Origin: Haliea sp040221975
Lineage (GTDB): Bacteria; Pseudomonadota; Gammaproteobacteria; Pseudomonadales; Halieaceae
Direction of reading: 5' to 3'
Length of the DNA: 64,000 nucleotides
Assembly (NCBI GenBank): GCA_040221975.1
Contig: JAVJWR010000013.1
Location: forward strand, 62,001-126,000
Shown here: positions 8,335-17,721 of the stretch, piece after piece
How positions within the stretch are numbered: position 1 is the first letter of the stretch
Layout: each line of letters begins with the position of its first letter
Translations under genes and position numbers: made by a program
The notes under the pieces: generated by a model
The model's database searches: none
The model's input: only the letters and a program-made list of their open reading frames with translations
What the model was told of the DNA's origin: nothing

Positions 8335-9093
8335 ATGACCAGCAATGCAGCGAACTTCGATTTCAGCGGCGCCAGAGTACTGGTGACGGGTGGCACCAGC
8401 GGCATTGGCGCCGGCATCGCCGCGGCCTATCTGGCGGCAGGTGCCGAAGTCACTATCACCGGCACCCGGGCCGACGCGACCGGCTACGACGCGGACCTCT
8501 CCGGCTATCGCTACCTCCAGCTTGACCTGGAAGACATGGCGCAGATCGATGCAGTGGCCCAGGCGCAGACGGAGCTGGATGTGCTGGTCAACAATGCCGG
8601 CATCGCACTGCCCGCCATGGGCCTCGACGAATGGGATCCGGACAACTTCGCGCGCGCCATCAACATCCACCTGGTGTCGGGCTTTCGCCTGGCCCGGGGC
8701 TGCCGCGATGCGCTGCGGGCGAGCGGGCTTGCCGGCGGTGGCTCTGTCATCGGCGTTGCCTCCATGACCTCCTACTTCGGGATCGGCATGCTTCCTGGCT
8801 ACGGTGCCGGCAAGACCGGCCTGCTGGGTGCAACCCGGGCAATGGCGATGGAATGGGGCGCTCTGGGCATTCGCGCCAACTGTGTCGCCGTGGGGCTGTG
8901 CGAGAGCCGCATGACCTCGGCGACCATCGCCAACCCGGAGTGGTCAGCGCCGACTCTGGCCCGCACGCCACTGGGCCGCCATGGCGTCCCCGGGGATGTG
9001 GCCGGGGCGGTACTGTTCCTGAGCAGCGCCCAGGCCAGCTGGATCACCGGGCAGACCCTGCCAATCGACGGCGGCTACAGCGTCGCCGGTTGA
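8335..9093 (+). CDS. Short-chain dehydrogenase/reductase (SDR)
   Basis: The product has 252 residues from ATG 8335. The open frame extends 148 codons upstream into the divergent gene, which is clearly spurious. The cofactor motif TGGTSGIGAG is at 18-27, followed by LVNNAGIA and a catalytic Ser in GVASMTS with YGAGK as the Tyr-x3-Lys pair. The C-terminus WITGQTLPIDGGYSVAG is classical for FabG-like SDRs. The residues after beta-2 (GTRAD) suggest NAD(P) use without a clear preference. It ends 12 bp before mnmC and may be co-transcribed with it, though no functional link is evident. Substrate unknown. Confidence 0.88.
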   Translation: MTSNAANFDFSGARVLVTGGTSGIGAGIAAAYLAAGAEVTITGTRADATGYDADLSGYRYLQLDLEDMAQIDAVAQAQTELDVLVNNAGIALPAMGLDEWDPDNFARAINIHLVSGFRLARGCRDALRASGLAGGGSVIGVASMTSYFGIGMLPGYGAGKTGLLGATRAMAMEWGALGIRANCVAVGLCESRMTSATIANPEWSAPTLARTPLGRHGVPGDVAGAVLFLSSAQASWITGQTLPIDGGYSVAG

Positions 9094-9105
9094 CAGGACA
9101 GGGAC

Positions 9106-11124
9106 ATGCAGCGCGCCAACACGCCGTGGCAGGCCTTGCCCGGTCCCTCACTGCGCTGGCGGGGAGAGGACACGCCATTTTCAGAGAGCTTCGATGACTT
9201 CTACTACTCCAGTGACAATGGCCTGGCAGAGGGCCGCCATGTGTATCTCGCCGGCAATGACCTGCCGGAACGTTGGCAGAGACAGCGCGCAGACCGGTTT
9301 GTCGTGGCCGAAACCGGTTTCGGCACCGGGCTCAACTTCCTCCTCACCTGGCAGGCATGGCGGGCCCGCACCAGGGCGCCCCATGGACCACGACGATTGC
9401 ACTACCTGGCGTTGGAGAAATTCCCGCTGGCACGCGCGGACCTGCAACGGGCGGGAGCCGCGTGGCCAGAACTGGCGCCCCTGCTGACGGAACTGCTGGC
9501 ACAGTATCCGCAGCCACTGCCCGGGGTACACCGGGCCCTGTTCACTGCAGACGAGGTGACCCTGGACCTGTGGTGGGGCGATATCGAAGCGGTGCTGGAC
9601 GATCTCGGCCACCATCGCAGGCCACTGGTGGATGCCTGGTACCTGGACGGCTTTGCCCCGGCGCGCAACGCCGCCATGTGGCGACCGGAACTGTGGCCGA
9701 AAGTCGCGGCACTCAGCCGCCCGCAAGCAACATTCGCTACCTTCACCGCCGCCAGCGCGGTAAGTCGTGGCCTGGCGGCGGCCGGTTTTACACTGCGCAA
9801 GGTTCCCGGTTTCGGCCCCAAGCGGCAGCAGATGTGCGGGCAACTCAGCAGCCGTCCGCCCTTGCCACCCTTGCAGGGTACGCCCTGGGACCTTGCCTGT
9901 CCCGAACAGGAAACTCCTGCGGAGGTGCTGATCATCGGCGCCGGGCTCGCGGGCTGCCACACCGCCGCCGCCCTCGCTCGCCGCGGGATCCAGGCCACGC
10001 TGCTGGACCGGGGCGCGGTGGCAGCCGAAGCCTCGGGCAATGCCCAGGGCGTGCTCTACACCCGCCTGTCTCACCGCCATTCGCCCCTGACGGACTTTGC
10101 CCTCGCCAGCTTCGACTTCGCCAGCCGGCAGTACCGCGCGGGCTTCAGCGCCGGCAGTCTGGTCCCGGGCACGGACGGTGAACTGTGCGGCAGCTTTCAC
10201 CAGGTCGCCAACTCCGAAGAACTCGCGCGCATGGCACCGCTGCTGCAGGCGCTGCCGCAACTGGCGCAGGTACTGGACGCCGACAGCGCCGCAGCCGTAC
10301 TGGGTATCGCCCAGGACAGCGCCGGTTACTGGTACCCGAACTCGGGCTGGATGTCCCCACCGGCGCTGTGCCGTCATCTGCTGCGGCATCCGTTGATAAC
10401 CCTGCGCGAGGGCTGCGGTCCAATCCGCCTGCAGAGGGTGGACGATGCCTGGCAAGCCCTGGGCGCTGAGGGCACGCTGGCCCGTGCGTCAGTCGCGGTA
10501 GTGGCCGCGGGCACACAGTGCGGCGAACTGGCCTCGCTCGACTGGCTGCCACTCCGCGCCATCCGTGGCCAGACCACCCAGTTGCCACCGCTGCCCGCGC
10601 TGGTGGCATTGCGCTCGGTCCTCTGTCACAGCGGCTACATCGCCCCGGCGACCACCGAGGGACACTGTATCGGCGCCAGCTTTACACCGGACGACACGGA
10701 TCCGGAACTGCGGTGTCGCGATCGGGTCCAAAACCTCGAACAGCTGGCAGCAGCGCTGCCCGCAGTGGCGGCATCTTTGGCGGACCTTGCAGACACTGAC
10801 CTGCCCGGGAGAACGGGTTGGCGCTGCGCCAGCCCGGATTATCTGCCGCTGGCAGGGCCGGTGCCGGATCGCGACGCATTTGTTCGTGACTATGCCCGGC
10901 TGCGGGACAACGCCCGCACCGACATTCCGCGAGCCGGCAGGTATCTGCCGGGGCTGTACCTGAACACCGCGCACGGCTCTCGCGGGCTCACCTCGACACC
11001 GCTGGCGGCGGAACTGCTGGCGAGCCAGATATGTGCGGAGCCGCTGCCACTGGAGCCGGAGCTGGCGAGAGCACTGGCGCCGGCACGCTTTATCATTCGC
11101 GATCTCGGGAGAAACCGCATTTGA
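9106..11124 (+). CDS. mnmC: Bifunctional tRNA mnm5s2U34 biosynthesis protein MnmC
   Basis: The product has 672 residues, typical for MnmC. The N-terminal methyltransferase domain has the SAM motif ETGFGTGLNF (69-78) and WYLDGFAPARN. The C-terminal FAD-dependent oxidoreductase domain begins with VLIIGAGLAG (274-283) and carries GNAQGVLYTRLS, typical of MnmC. The enzyme converts the carboxymethylaminomethyl group at wobble U34 of tRNA to methylaminomethyl: the FAD domain removes the carboxymethyl group and the SAM domain methylates. The cyclotransferase-like gene downstream starts at TTG inside this stop codon region (TTGA). Confidence 0.95.
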   Translation: MQRANTPWQALPGPSLRWRGEDTPFSESFDDFYYSSDNGLAEGRHVYLAGNDLPERWQRQRADRFVVAETGFGTGLNFLLTWQAWRARTRAPHGPRRLHYLALEKFPLARADLQRAGAAWPELAPLLTELLAQYPQPLPGVHRALFTADEVTLDLWWGDIEAVLDDLGHHRRPLVDAWYLDGFAPARNAAMWRPELWPKVAALSRPQATFATFTAASAVSRGLAAAGFTLRKVPGFGPKRQQMCGQLSSRPPLPPLQGTPWDLACPEQETPAEVLIIGAGLAGCHTAAALARRGIQATLLDRGAVAAEASGNAQGVLYTRLSHRHSPLTDFALASFDFASRQYRAGFSAGSLVPGTDGELCGSFHQVANSEELARMAPLLQALPQLAQVLDADSAAAVLGIAQDSAGYWYPNSGWMSPPALCRHLLRHPLITLREGCGPIRLQRVDDAWQALGAEGTLARASVAVVAAGTQCGELASLDWLPLRAIRGQTTQLPPLPALVALRSVLCHSGYIAPATTEGHCIGASFTPDDTDPELRCRDRVQNLEQLAAALPAVAASLADLADTDLPGRTGWRCASPDYLPLAGPVPDRDAFVRDYARLRDNARTDIPRAGRYLPGLYLNTAHGSRGLTSTPLAAELLASQICAEPLPLEPELARALAPARFIIRDLGRNRI

Positions 11125-11903
11125 ACAGGTCGTTCGTGTGCTGCGGATTGCTGTTGTGGCTGCTGGCCACGCCGACTGCGGCAGTGGAGCAGTTCAGCTA
11201 TCGAGTGCTGGAACAAAAGCCCCTTGTTGCCAACAGCTTTGTTCAGGGTCTGCAGATTGTGGACGGTCACTTGTATCTCAGCACCGGTCTCTACGGCCAG
11301 TCGCGCCTGCTCCGCTACCGGTTTGCAGACGGTGAACTGCTGGATCAGCGACACCTGCACCCGCGCCTGTTCGGGGAGGGCCTCACAGTCTTCGACGACA
11401 GGGTGTTCCAGCTGACCTGGCGCGCCCGGCGCATGCTGGTCTATACGCGGCAGGATCTGAGCCCCGCCGCCGTATTTACCCTCCGCGGCGAGGGCTGGGG
11501 CCTCACCGACAACGGCCGCGAGCTGATTTACAGCGATGGCAGTCACCATCTGCATTTCCTCAACCCTGACAATGGGCGCCACCTGCGCAGCGTTGCCGTC
11601 ACCCAGCAGGGTCGAGCCATCGCGCGCCTGAACGAGCTGGAATGGATTGACGGCAAGGTCTGGGCCAATGTCTGGCAAACGGACAGCATCGTAATCATTG
11701 ATCCCGACAGCGGCGAGGTGACCGCCAGCGTTGACCTCAGCGGCCTGCTGCCGTCGTCGGAACAGCGCCCGAATACTGACGTACTCAACGGCATCGCCCG
11801 CAACCCCGCGGACGGCGGACTCTGGGTGACCGGCAAGAACTGGCCCTGGCTCTACCGCATTGAACTGGTGCCCGCCGCAGCAGGGACGGCGGAATCGCGC
11901 TAG
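11121..11903 (+). CDS. Glutamine cyclotransferase-like secreted beta-propeller protein (TTG start)
   Basis: The product has 260 residues if translation starts at TTG 11121. I chose this start because it directly yields a signal peptide (NRSFVCCGLLLWLLATPTAA), has GGGAGA 8-14 nt upstream and overlaps the mnmC stop as TTGA. No ATG gives a sensible N-terminus. Family signs are NSFVQGLQIVDGHLYLSTGLY, then LFGEGLTVFDDRVFQLTW, LNELEWIDGKVWANVW and VLNGIARNPADGGLWVTGK. The PF05096 family includes plant-type glutaminyl cyclases that form N-terminal pyroglutamate. Bacterial members are periplasmic. The biological substrate here is unknown. Confidence 0.8.
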   Translation: MNRSFVCCGLLLWLLATPTAAVEQFSYRVLEQKPLVANSFVQGLQIVDGHLYLSTGLYGQSRLLRYRFADGELLDQRHLHPRLFGEGLTVFDDRVFQLTWRARRMLVYTRQDLSPAAVFTLRGEGWGLTDNGRELIYSDGSHHLHFLNPDNGRHLRSVAVTQQGRAIARLNELEWIDGKVWANVWQTDSIVIIDPDSGEVTASVDLSGLLPSSEQRPNTDVLNGIARNPADGGLWVTGKNWPWLYRIELVPAAAGTAESR

Positions 11904-11938
11904 AATACGGCCCTCACTTGCGACCAATCAGGACCAGC

Positions 11939-14890
11939 ATGAACCAGATTACCCCGGCAGCCGTCAGCCATGCCGCCTTTCGCCTGCTGCGCAGCCACGA
12001 AATCGAGTCCCTGCAATTGCGGGTGGATCAGTACCAGCACCAGGTCACCGGCGCGATGCATTACCACCTGGCTGCAGACAGCAGCGAGAATGTGTTCCTG
12101 GTGGCGTTGCGCACGGTACCGACGGACTCCACCGGCGTCGCCCACATCCTTGAGCACACTGCCCTCTGCGGCAGCGAACGCTACCCGGTACGGGACCCGT
12201 TCTTCATGATGCTGCGGCGCTCACTGAACACTTTCATGAATGCCTTTACCAGCAGCGACTGGACCGCCTACCCCTTTGCCAGCCAGAACCGCAAGGACTT
12301 TGCCAACCTGCTGGATGTCTACCTGGACGCGGTCTTTTTCTCGCGCCTTGACCCGCTGGACTTCGCCCAGGAGGGCCACCGGGTAGAATTTGCCGAACCC
12401 GGCAACCCGGACAGCGAGCTGGTATTCAAGGGCGTGGTATTCAATGAAATGAAAGGTGCCAGAAGTTCAGTGCCCAGCACCCTGTGGCAGACTTTGTGCG
12501 AGCACCTGTTCCCCACCACGACCTACCACTACGACAGTGGCGGCGATCCCGAGCAGATACCCGATCTGAGCTATGCGCAATTAAAGGCTTTCTACCAGAG
12601 TCACTATCATCCCAGCAACGCCATCTTCATGACTTTCGGTGACATACCGGCCCACGAGCACCAGGCCGTGTTCGAGGACCTTGCCCTGCAGCACTTCCAG
12701 CGCCTGCCGGAACGTATCGAAGTGCCGCTGGAGCGCCGCTACAGCGAGCCGCGCCGGGTCGAGCGCCCCTATGCCCTCGATGATTCCGGCGATACCGCGC
12801 GCAAGACGCACATCGTCATCGGCTGGCTGCTGGGAGAAAGTACCGACTTGCAGCAACTGCTGGAAGCGCAGCTGCTGACCAGCGTGTTGCTCGACAACAG
12901 CGCCTCACCGCTGATGCATGCGCTGGAAACCACCACCCTCGGCCAGGCCCCCTCCCCCCTCTGCGGGCTTGAGGACTCCCAGCGCGAGATGGTCTTCAGC
13001 TGTGGCATTGAAGGTGGCGAGGCAGACTCCGCCGATGCCCTGGAAGCACTGGTACTCGGGGTGATCGAAACCGTGGCCCGGGAGGGTGTGGCGCCGGCAC
13101 AACTGGAGGCTGTGCTGCACCAGCTGGAATTACACCAACGGGAAATCAGCGGCGATGGCTTTCCCTACGGTCTGCAAATTATCTTGCAGGCCCTGAGCCC
13201 CGCCACCCACCATGCGGACCCGGTCACGGTACTGGACCTGGACCCGGTGCTGGCCACGCTGCAGGAGAACATACGCAACCCGGACTACATCAAGGAGCTG
13301 GCCCGGCGACTGCTGCTCGACAATCCGCACCGCGTCACGCTGGTCATGACACCGGACACCGGGCTGTCGGCGCGGCGGCTGGCGGCGGAAGCAGAACGGC
13401 TGGCGGCCCTCAAGGCTGGCATGAGCGAAGTCGACAAGCAGGGTGTGATCGAGCTGGCGCAGAAGCTGGAGCAGCGCCAGCAGCAGACCGGGGACATGAG
13501 TATCCTGCCCAAGGTTACCCTGGCCGACGTGCCCGCCAGTCTGCCTGAACTCGAATTCCGCGAGCAGCAACAGGATGGCCTGACCCTGACCACCTACCGC
13601 CAGGGCACCAATGGCCTGGTGTACCAGCAACTGGTCAGCCCGCTGCCGGCACTGGATACTGCCACAATTGGCCTGTTGCCACTGTACACGCGGGTCCTGA
13701 CCGAGGTCGGCCTCGGCAGCGAGGACTACCTCGCCGTACAGCACCGCCAGGCCGCGACCGTCGGCAGCATCGGCGCTGCCACCTCCCTGCGCAGCGCGGT
13801 GGATGACGAGCAGCAGCTGCAGGGGTATTTCACCCTCTCCTCCAAGGCGCTGGCACGCAACAGCGAAGCCCAGATCGCACTGATGCAGGACAGCTTGCAG
13901 CGGGTCCGTTTCGATGAACGCGGACGCCTGCGGGAACTGGTAGCACAGGCCCGGGCGCGACGGGAACAGTCTGTCACCGGCAATGGTCACGGGCTCGCCA
14001 TGACGGCCGCCAGTGCCGGCATGAGCCCGCTGGCACGGATCAACAACCAGCTCGGGGGCCTGGAGGGGATCCGCTCCCTGAAAGCCCTGGATGACAGCCT
14101 GGCCAGCGACAGCAGCCTGCAGGACTTTATCGGTTGCCTGCAGGACATTCATCGCGCTGTCACCGGCATGCCACCGCAGTTGCTGGCTATCGCGGATGAG
14201 CACGCTATCGACGCGGTCAGTCGGCAGGCACTGTCAGCCTGGGGCGCCACCGCCCACCCGGATTCCAGCGGGACTCCGTTCAGTGCAGAGCCCGTACGCG
14301 AAGCGCGCCGCGAGCTGTGGATCGCCAACACCCAGGTCAACTTCTGTGCCCGGGCCTATCCCACGGTACCTGTCGGCCACCCGGATGCAGCGGCCTTGAC
14401 CGTGCTCGGCGGCTTCATGCGCAACGGCTTTCTGCACCGCAGTATCCGCGAGCAGGGTGGAGCCTATGGCGGCGGCGCCAGCCAGGATTCCGGCATTGCT
14501 GCGTTCCGTTTCTATTCCTACCGCGATCCGCGATTGCTGGACACGCTGGCAGACTTTGACCGCGCCATTGCCTGGATGCTGGAGTCCCGCCACCAGGACA
14601 GCGCGCTGGAGGAAGCGGTGCTGGGCGTGATAGGCAGCCTGGACAAGCCCGCCTCCCCCGCGGGCGAAGCGCGACAGCATTTCTATCAGCGCCTATTCGG
14701 TCGCAGCCACGAACAGCGGGAAGCCTTCCGCCGCGCCATCCTGGGCGTAACCCTGGAAGATCTGCGGCAGGTTTGCGACCGCTATCTGGACCCGGCCAGG
14801 GCCAGCACCGCGGTCGTGACCAGCCGCAAACAGCAGCAAGCGCTGGGCTCCGCAGTATCCGAGCTGGGCCTGAAGATCGAGGTCCTCTAG
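11939..14890 (+). CDS. PreP-like M16C zinc metalloprotease (presequence protease/pitrilysin family)
   Basis: The product has 983 residues from ATG 11939, the usual size of PreP-type proteases. The inverted zinc motif HILEH is at residues 69-73 (His69, Glu72 catalytic, His73), followed by TALCGSERYPVRDPFF. Two similar halves enclose a degradation chamber, and the C-terminal half shows YGGGASQD. In mitochondria PreP degrades presequences and amyloid-like peptides; bacterial members are cytoplasmic or exported oligopeptidases. No signal peptide is visible here. It begins 36 bp after the preceding gene. A TAGAAT element at 11901-11906 could be a -10, but no matching -35 was seen. Confidence 0.92.
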   Translation: MNQITPAAVSHAAFRLLRSHEIESLQLRVDQYQHQVTGAMHYHLAADSSENVFLVALRTVPTDSTGVAHILEHTALCGSERYPVRDPFFMMLRRSLNTFMNAFTSSDWTAYPFASQNRKDFANLLDVYLDAVFFSRLDPLDFAQEGHRVEFAEPGNPDSELVFKGVVFNEMKGARSSVPSTLWQTLCEHLFPTTTYHYDSGGDPEQIPDLSYAQLKAFYQSHYHPSNAIFMTFGDIPAHEHQAVFEDLALQHFQRLPERIEVPLERRYSEPRRVERPYALDDSGDTARKTHIVIGWLLGESTDLQQLLEAQLLTSVLLDNSASPLMHALETTTLGQAPSPLCGLEDSQREMVFSCGIEGGEADSADALEALVLGVIETVAREGVAPAQLEAVLHQLELHQREISGDGFPYGLQIILQALSPATHHADPVTVLDLDPVLATLQENIRNPDYIKELARRLLLDNPHRVTLVMTPDTGLSARRLAAEAERLAALKAGMSEVDKQGVIELAQKLEQRQQQTGDMSILPKVTLADVPASLPELEFREQQQDGLTLTTYRQGTNGLVYQQLVSPLPALDTATIGLLPLYTRVLTEVGLGSEDYLAVQHRQAATVGSIGAATSLRSAVDDEQQLQGYFTLSSKALARNSEAQIALMQDSLQRVRFDERGRLRELVAQARARREQSVTGNGHGLAMTAASAGMSPLARINNQLGGLEGIRSLKALDDSLASDSSLQDFIGCLQDIHRAVTGMPPQLLAIADEHAIDAVSRQALSAWGATAHPDSSGTPFSAEPVREARRELWIANTQVNFCARAYPTVPVGHPDAAALTVLGGFMRNGFLHRSIREQGGAYGGGASQDSGIAAFRFYSYRDPRLLDTLADFDRAIAWMLESRHQDSALEEAVLGVIGSLDKPASPAGEARQHFYQRLFGRSHEQREAFRRAILGVTLEDLRQVCDRYLDPARASTAVVTSRKQQQALGSAVSELGLKIEVL

Positions 14891-14923
14891 GGCTGCCGCC
14901 ACACAATGCAATGCGACCCGAGG

Positions 14924-14940
14924 CCGGCCTGAGGGGCCGG
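14924..14940. terminator. Small GC hairpin between convergent genes
   Basis: CCGGCC, a five-base loop TGAGG, then GGCCGG. It lies between the PreP stop (14890) and the convergent Spy-like gene (stop at 14971). There is no U-tract, so it may only stabilise 3' ends. Confidence 0.3.
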
Positions 14941-14970
14941 ACCCGGCTCGCTGGGCAGTAGCCCCGGCGC

Positions 14971-15474
14971 TCAGCTGTCGCTGGCTTCCAGGCCGCGACG
15001 CTCCTGCTTGCCACCTTGCCCGGCAGATTTCTTGCCGTGTTTGCGCCCGTGCTCCCCACGCTGCGCTTCCATGGCTTCGAGCTTGCCGCGTTGATCCTCA
15101 TCCAGCAGCGCGTGCACTGCAGCGCGGGTTGCGGTCATGCGGTAGCTGCTGCGCGCCGTGATCTGGCCCAGCTCATCGGCCAGGGCCCGGGTGGCGTCAG
15201 CATCGAAGCTGCCGACCTGTGCCCGCAGCTGCTGCTTGATTTCCCGCATGCGCTCATGGTCCGCGGCGCCCGCTGCGCGAGCCTCGGACATCAGTTCGGC
15301 AACGCTGGCCTGCTGCTCTTCACTCAGGTCCAGGTGACGGCTCATTTTACCCAACATGCCCTCGGAAGCACCCTCCCCGCCCGGCCATGCCGAGACCGGG
15401 CCGGCAACGGCGGCAGTGGCAAGGACCAGCGCCAGGGCACCGGCGCGAAAAACTGTCAGTTTAGGTGTTTGCAT
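14971..15474 (-). CDS. Spy/CpxP-like periplasmic stress protein
   Basis: The product has 167 residues from ATG 15474; a much longer frame reaches back to 16149 but overlaps the regulator gene. The N-terminus is a signal peptide ending in a run such as VLATAAVAGPVSA. The mature part is helical, with an LTxxQ-like motif (LDLSEEQQASVAEL) and many charged helices, as in Spy and CpxP. The tail is Lys/Gly-rich. Such proteins are ATP-independent periplasmic chaperones or act as negative regulators of CpxA. It is divergent from a CpxRA-like pair and a CpxR-box-like site lies between them, which fits a Cpx feedback loop. The exact subfamily is uncertain. Confidence 0.75.
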   Translation of the reverse strand: MQTPKLTVFRAGALALVLATAAVAGPVSAWPGGEGASEGMLGKMSRHLDLSEEQQASVAELMSEARAAGAADHERMREIKQQLRAQVGSFDADATRALADELGQITARSSYRMTATRAAVHALLDEDQRGKLEAMEAQRGEHGRKHGKKSAGQGGKQERRGLEASDS

Positions 15475-15544
15475 GGAATCTCTCCGGTTGGCTGAACACA
15501 GGAACAGTATGGACAGAATTCCGGTAAGGGTGAGCCGTACAAGG

Positions 15545-15559
15545 GTTAATAACTGTAAA
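15545..15559. promoter_or_regulatory. Candidate CpxR box (GTTAA-N5-GTAAA)
   Basis: GTTAA at 15545-15549 and GTAAA at 15555-15559 are separated by five bases. This matches the known CpxR consensus GTAAA-N5-GTAAA at 9 of 10 positions. It lies 71 bp upstream of the Spy-like gene and 86 bp upstream of the response regulator, so it could serve both divergent promoters. Confidence 0.5.
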
Positions 15560-15645
15560 GAAGCGTAGCCGCCGGTTATCACAGCATGGCTTTTCCACCT
15601 CGATAACCCCACACTACAGGCGACTGCAAAACCAGAACGGCGGCC

Positions 15646-16344
15646 ATGGCAGAGTCCCTGTTGATCATTGATGACGACCGCGAACTGTGCGCCCTGCTGC
15701 GGGAGTTCCTGCAGCTGGAGGGCTTTGTCGTGGCCAGCTGTCACGACGGGCGCGAAGCCCTGCAACGCTGTCGGCAGGAGGCATTTGACGCAATCATCCT
15801 GGATATCATGCTGCCGGGCGTGCAGGGTCTGGAAGTGTTGCGCAAGCTGCGCGAACAACTGGACACGCCGGTGCTGATGCTGACTGCCCGCGGTGAGGAT
15901 ACGGACCGGATCATCGGCCTCGAACTGGGCGCCGACGATTACCTGCCCAAACCCTGCAACCCGCGGGAGCTGGCGGCGCGGCTGCGCGCCATCCTGCGCC
16001 GTGGACGCGGCACGGTTCCCGGCAGGGATGCCGAGCTGCGGGTGGGTCTCACTCATCTCAACAGCGCCGACCGCAGCGCCTCCTGGAATCAACGGGACCT
16101 CGAGCTGACCAGCGCCGAGTTCAACATCCTGCTCACATTGCTGACCCACGCCGGCAGCGTGGTGGACAAGGAGTCACTGAGCCGCCAGGCCCTCGGCCGC
16201 CCGCTGTCGGCCTATGACCGCAGTGTCGATGTCCATGTCAGCAAGATCCGCAAGAAATTCGCCGCCTGCGGCGCCGACAATCCGATTGTCAGCATCCGCG
16301 GCGCGGGCTACCAGTTCACTGTCTCCGCCGCGGAAGACAGCTGA
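15646..16344 (+). CDS. CpxR-like OmpR-family response regulator
   Basis: The product has 232 residues. The receiver domain has the acidic pocket IIDDD, phosphoacceptor Asp53 (IILDIMLPG) and Lys102 (LPKP). The C-terminal winged helix begins near residue 140 and ends with VDVHVSKIRKKF and RGAGYQFTV, typical of OmpR/PhoB. CpxR controls envelope stress genes, and the divergent Spy/CpxP-like gene supports that identity over other OmpR-type regulators. The stop overlaps the kinase start (TGATG), so the pair is translationally coupled. Confidence 0.88.
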   Translation: MAESLLIIDDDRELCALLREFLQLEGFVVASCHDGREALQRCRQEAFDAIILDIMLPGVQGLEVLRKLREQLDTPVLMLTARGEDTDRIIGLELGADDYLPKPCNPRELAARLRAILRRGRGTVPGRDAELRVGLTHLNSADRSASWNQRDLELTSAEFNILLTLLTHAGSVVDKESLSRQALGRPLSAYDRSVDVHVSKIRKKFAACGADNPIVSIRGAGYQFTVSAAEDS

Positions 16345-17699
16345 TGCCGACAGCCTCCCTGTTCGGGAAAGTGTTCCTCGGTTTCTGGGTGGTTACCATC
16401 GCCATGCTCGGCAGCTGGTTGCTGGCCGGGCACTATCTGGACTCCCTGCTGCCGGATGAAAACCGGACGCGCCACGGCGACGGACCGCCACGCTTTGTCA
16501 TGCGCCTGCTGTACGACCTCCAGAATCAGCCCGATAAGCAGCTGGCGCGGGTCATCGCCGAAGCGCAGAGCGCACACAAGGTGCAAGCCTGGTTGCTGAA
16601 TGCCAGCGGCGAGGATGTGCTCGGCCGACGCGTGCCGGAAAACGTCGCGGCAGCGGCCGCGCGCCTGGATCACAGTGGCCGACGCGCTTTCCTGCGCGAC
16701 GATGGGCACCAACTTGTAGCGCATCAGCTCTATCGCGAGGACCTGGGGCCAATGCGCTCGGTACTGGTATTCAAGCCCAGCCGCTCGCGCCTGGTGCACG
16801 CCCTTGGCAGCAATCTGTGGTTGCGGGTAGCACTGGCGGTACTGGTGTCAGGCCTGCTGTGCTACCTGCTGTCGCGAGTGCTGACCCGGCGCCTGGGCGG
16901 CCTGCGCCAGGCCGCGGGCAAGCTCGCCGCCGGTGACCTGTCCGTGCGCCTGGCGGTGCGTGAACAGGGCGGCGATGAAACCGACGATCTGGCCCGGGAT
17001 TTCAACCGCATGGCGTCGCAGCTGCAACAGCGCATCGATACCCAGCGACGCCTGCTTGTGGACGTGTCCCATGAATTGCGCTCACCGCTGGCCCGGCTGC
17101 GGGTCGCATTGGCCCTGGCGGAGCAGAACCCGGCCACGGCCGCCCCGCAGCTGCAGCGGATTGAACGCGAGGCCACGCGCCTGGACGACCTGATTGCGGA
17201 ACTGCTGGGGAGCCAGGGCGGTGCAAGCAGCATGGACGAACACATTGACCTCGTGCCCCTGCTGCGGGACCTGTGCACCGACGCCAGCTTCGAGGGGCGC
17301 GAAAACGGGATTGCGGTAAACCTGCAATGCGGCTGCAAACAGGCGCTGGTACTGGGAGACGGCGGGTACCTGCGCAAGGCCTTCGACAACGTCGTCCGCA
17401 ACGCCCTGTACTACAGCCCGCCGGACACAGAGATCACTGTCGCTGCCCACGCCAGCGGCGGCGCATTGACGGTGACCATCCAGGATCAGGGGCCGGGAAT
17501 TCCCGTCGCCGAGCTGGAGCGGGTATTCGACGAATTCTACCGGGTGGATTGTGCCCGCGCCCGGGAGACCGGCGGCTACGGCCTTGGCCTCGCGATCGCC
17601 CGCCGCGCCATCGTCCAGCACGGCGGCAGGATCACCGCCACCAACACCCATCCGGGCCTGCGGATGGAAATCATACTGCCACTGTTTGACCAGAGCTGA
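16344..17699 (+). CDS. CpxA-like membrane sensor histidine kinase
   Basis: The product has 451 residues. There are two membrane segments (about 8-28 and 160-178) enclosing a periplasmic domain of about 130 residues, then a HAMP domain (GGLRQAAGKLAAGDLSVRL). The H-box is VDVSHELRSPLARL with His243. The N-box, DQGPGIP and GYGLGLAI segments form the ATPase domain. The size and order match CpxA. Known CpxA is inhibited by CpxP and activated by misfolded envelope proteins; here the Spy-like gene next door would be the counterpart. It ends 22 bp from a convergent SDR gene. Confidence 0.88.
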   Translation: MPTASLFGKVFLGFWVVTIAMLGSWLLAGHYLDSLLPDENRTRHGDGPPRFVMRLLYDLQNQPDKQLARVIAEAQSAHKVQAWLLNASGEDVLGRRVPENVAAAAARLDHSGRRAFLRDDGHQLVAHQLYREDLGPMRSVLVFKPSRSRLVHALGSNLWLRVALAVLVSGLLCYLLSRVLTRRLGGLRQAAGKLAAGDLSVRLAVREQGGDETDDLARDFNRMASQLQQRIDTQRRLLVDVSHELRSPLARLRVALALAEQNPATAAPQLQRIEREATRLDDLIAELLGSQGGASSMDEHIDLVPLLRDLCTDASFEGRENGIAVNLQCGCKQALVLGDGGYLRKAFDNVVRNALYYSPPDTEITVAAHASGGALTVTIQDQGPGIPVAELERVFDEFYRVDCARARETGGYGLGLAIARRAIVQHGGRITATNTHPGLRMEIILPLFDQS

Positions 17700-17721
17700 G
17701 CCGACGGCCCCGGAACCGGTT

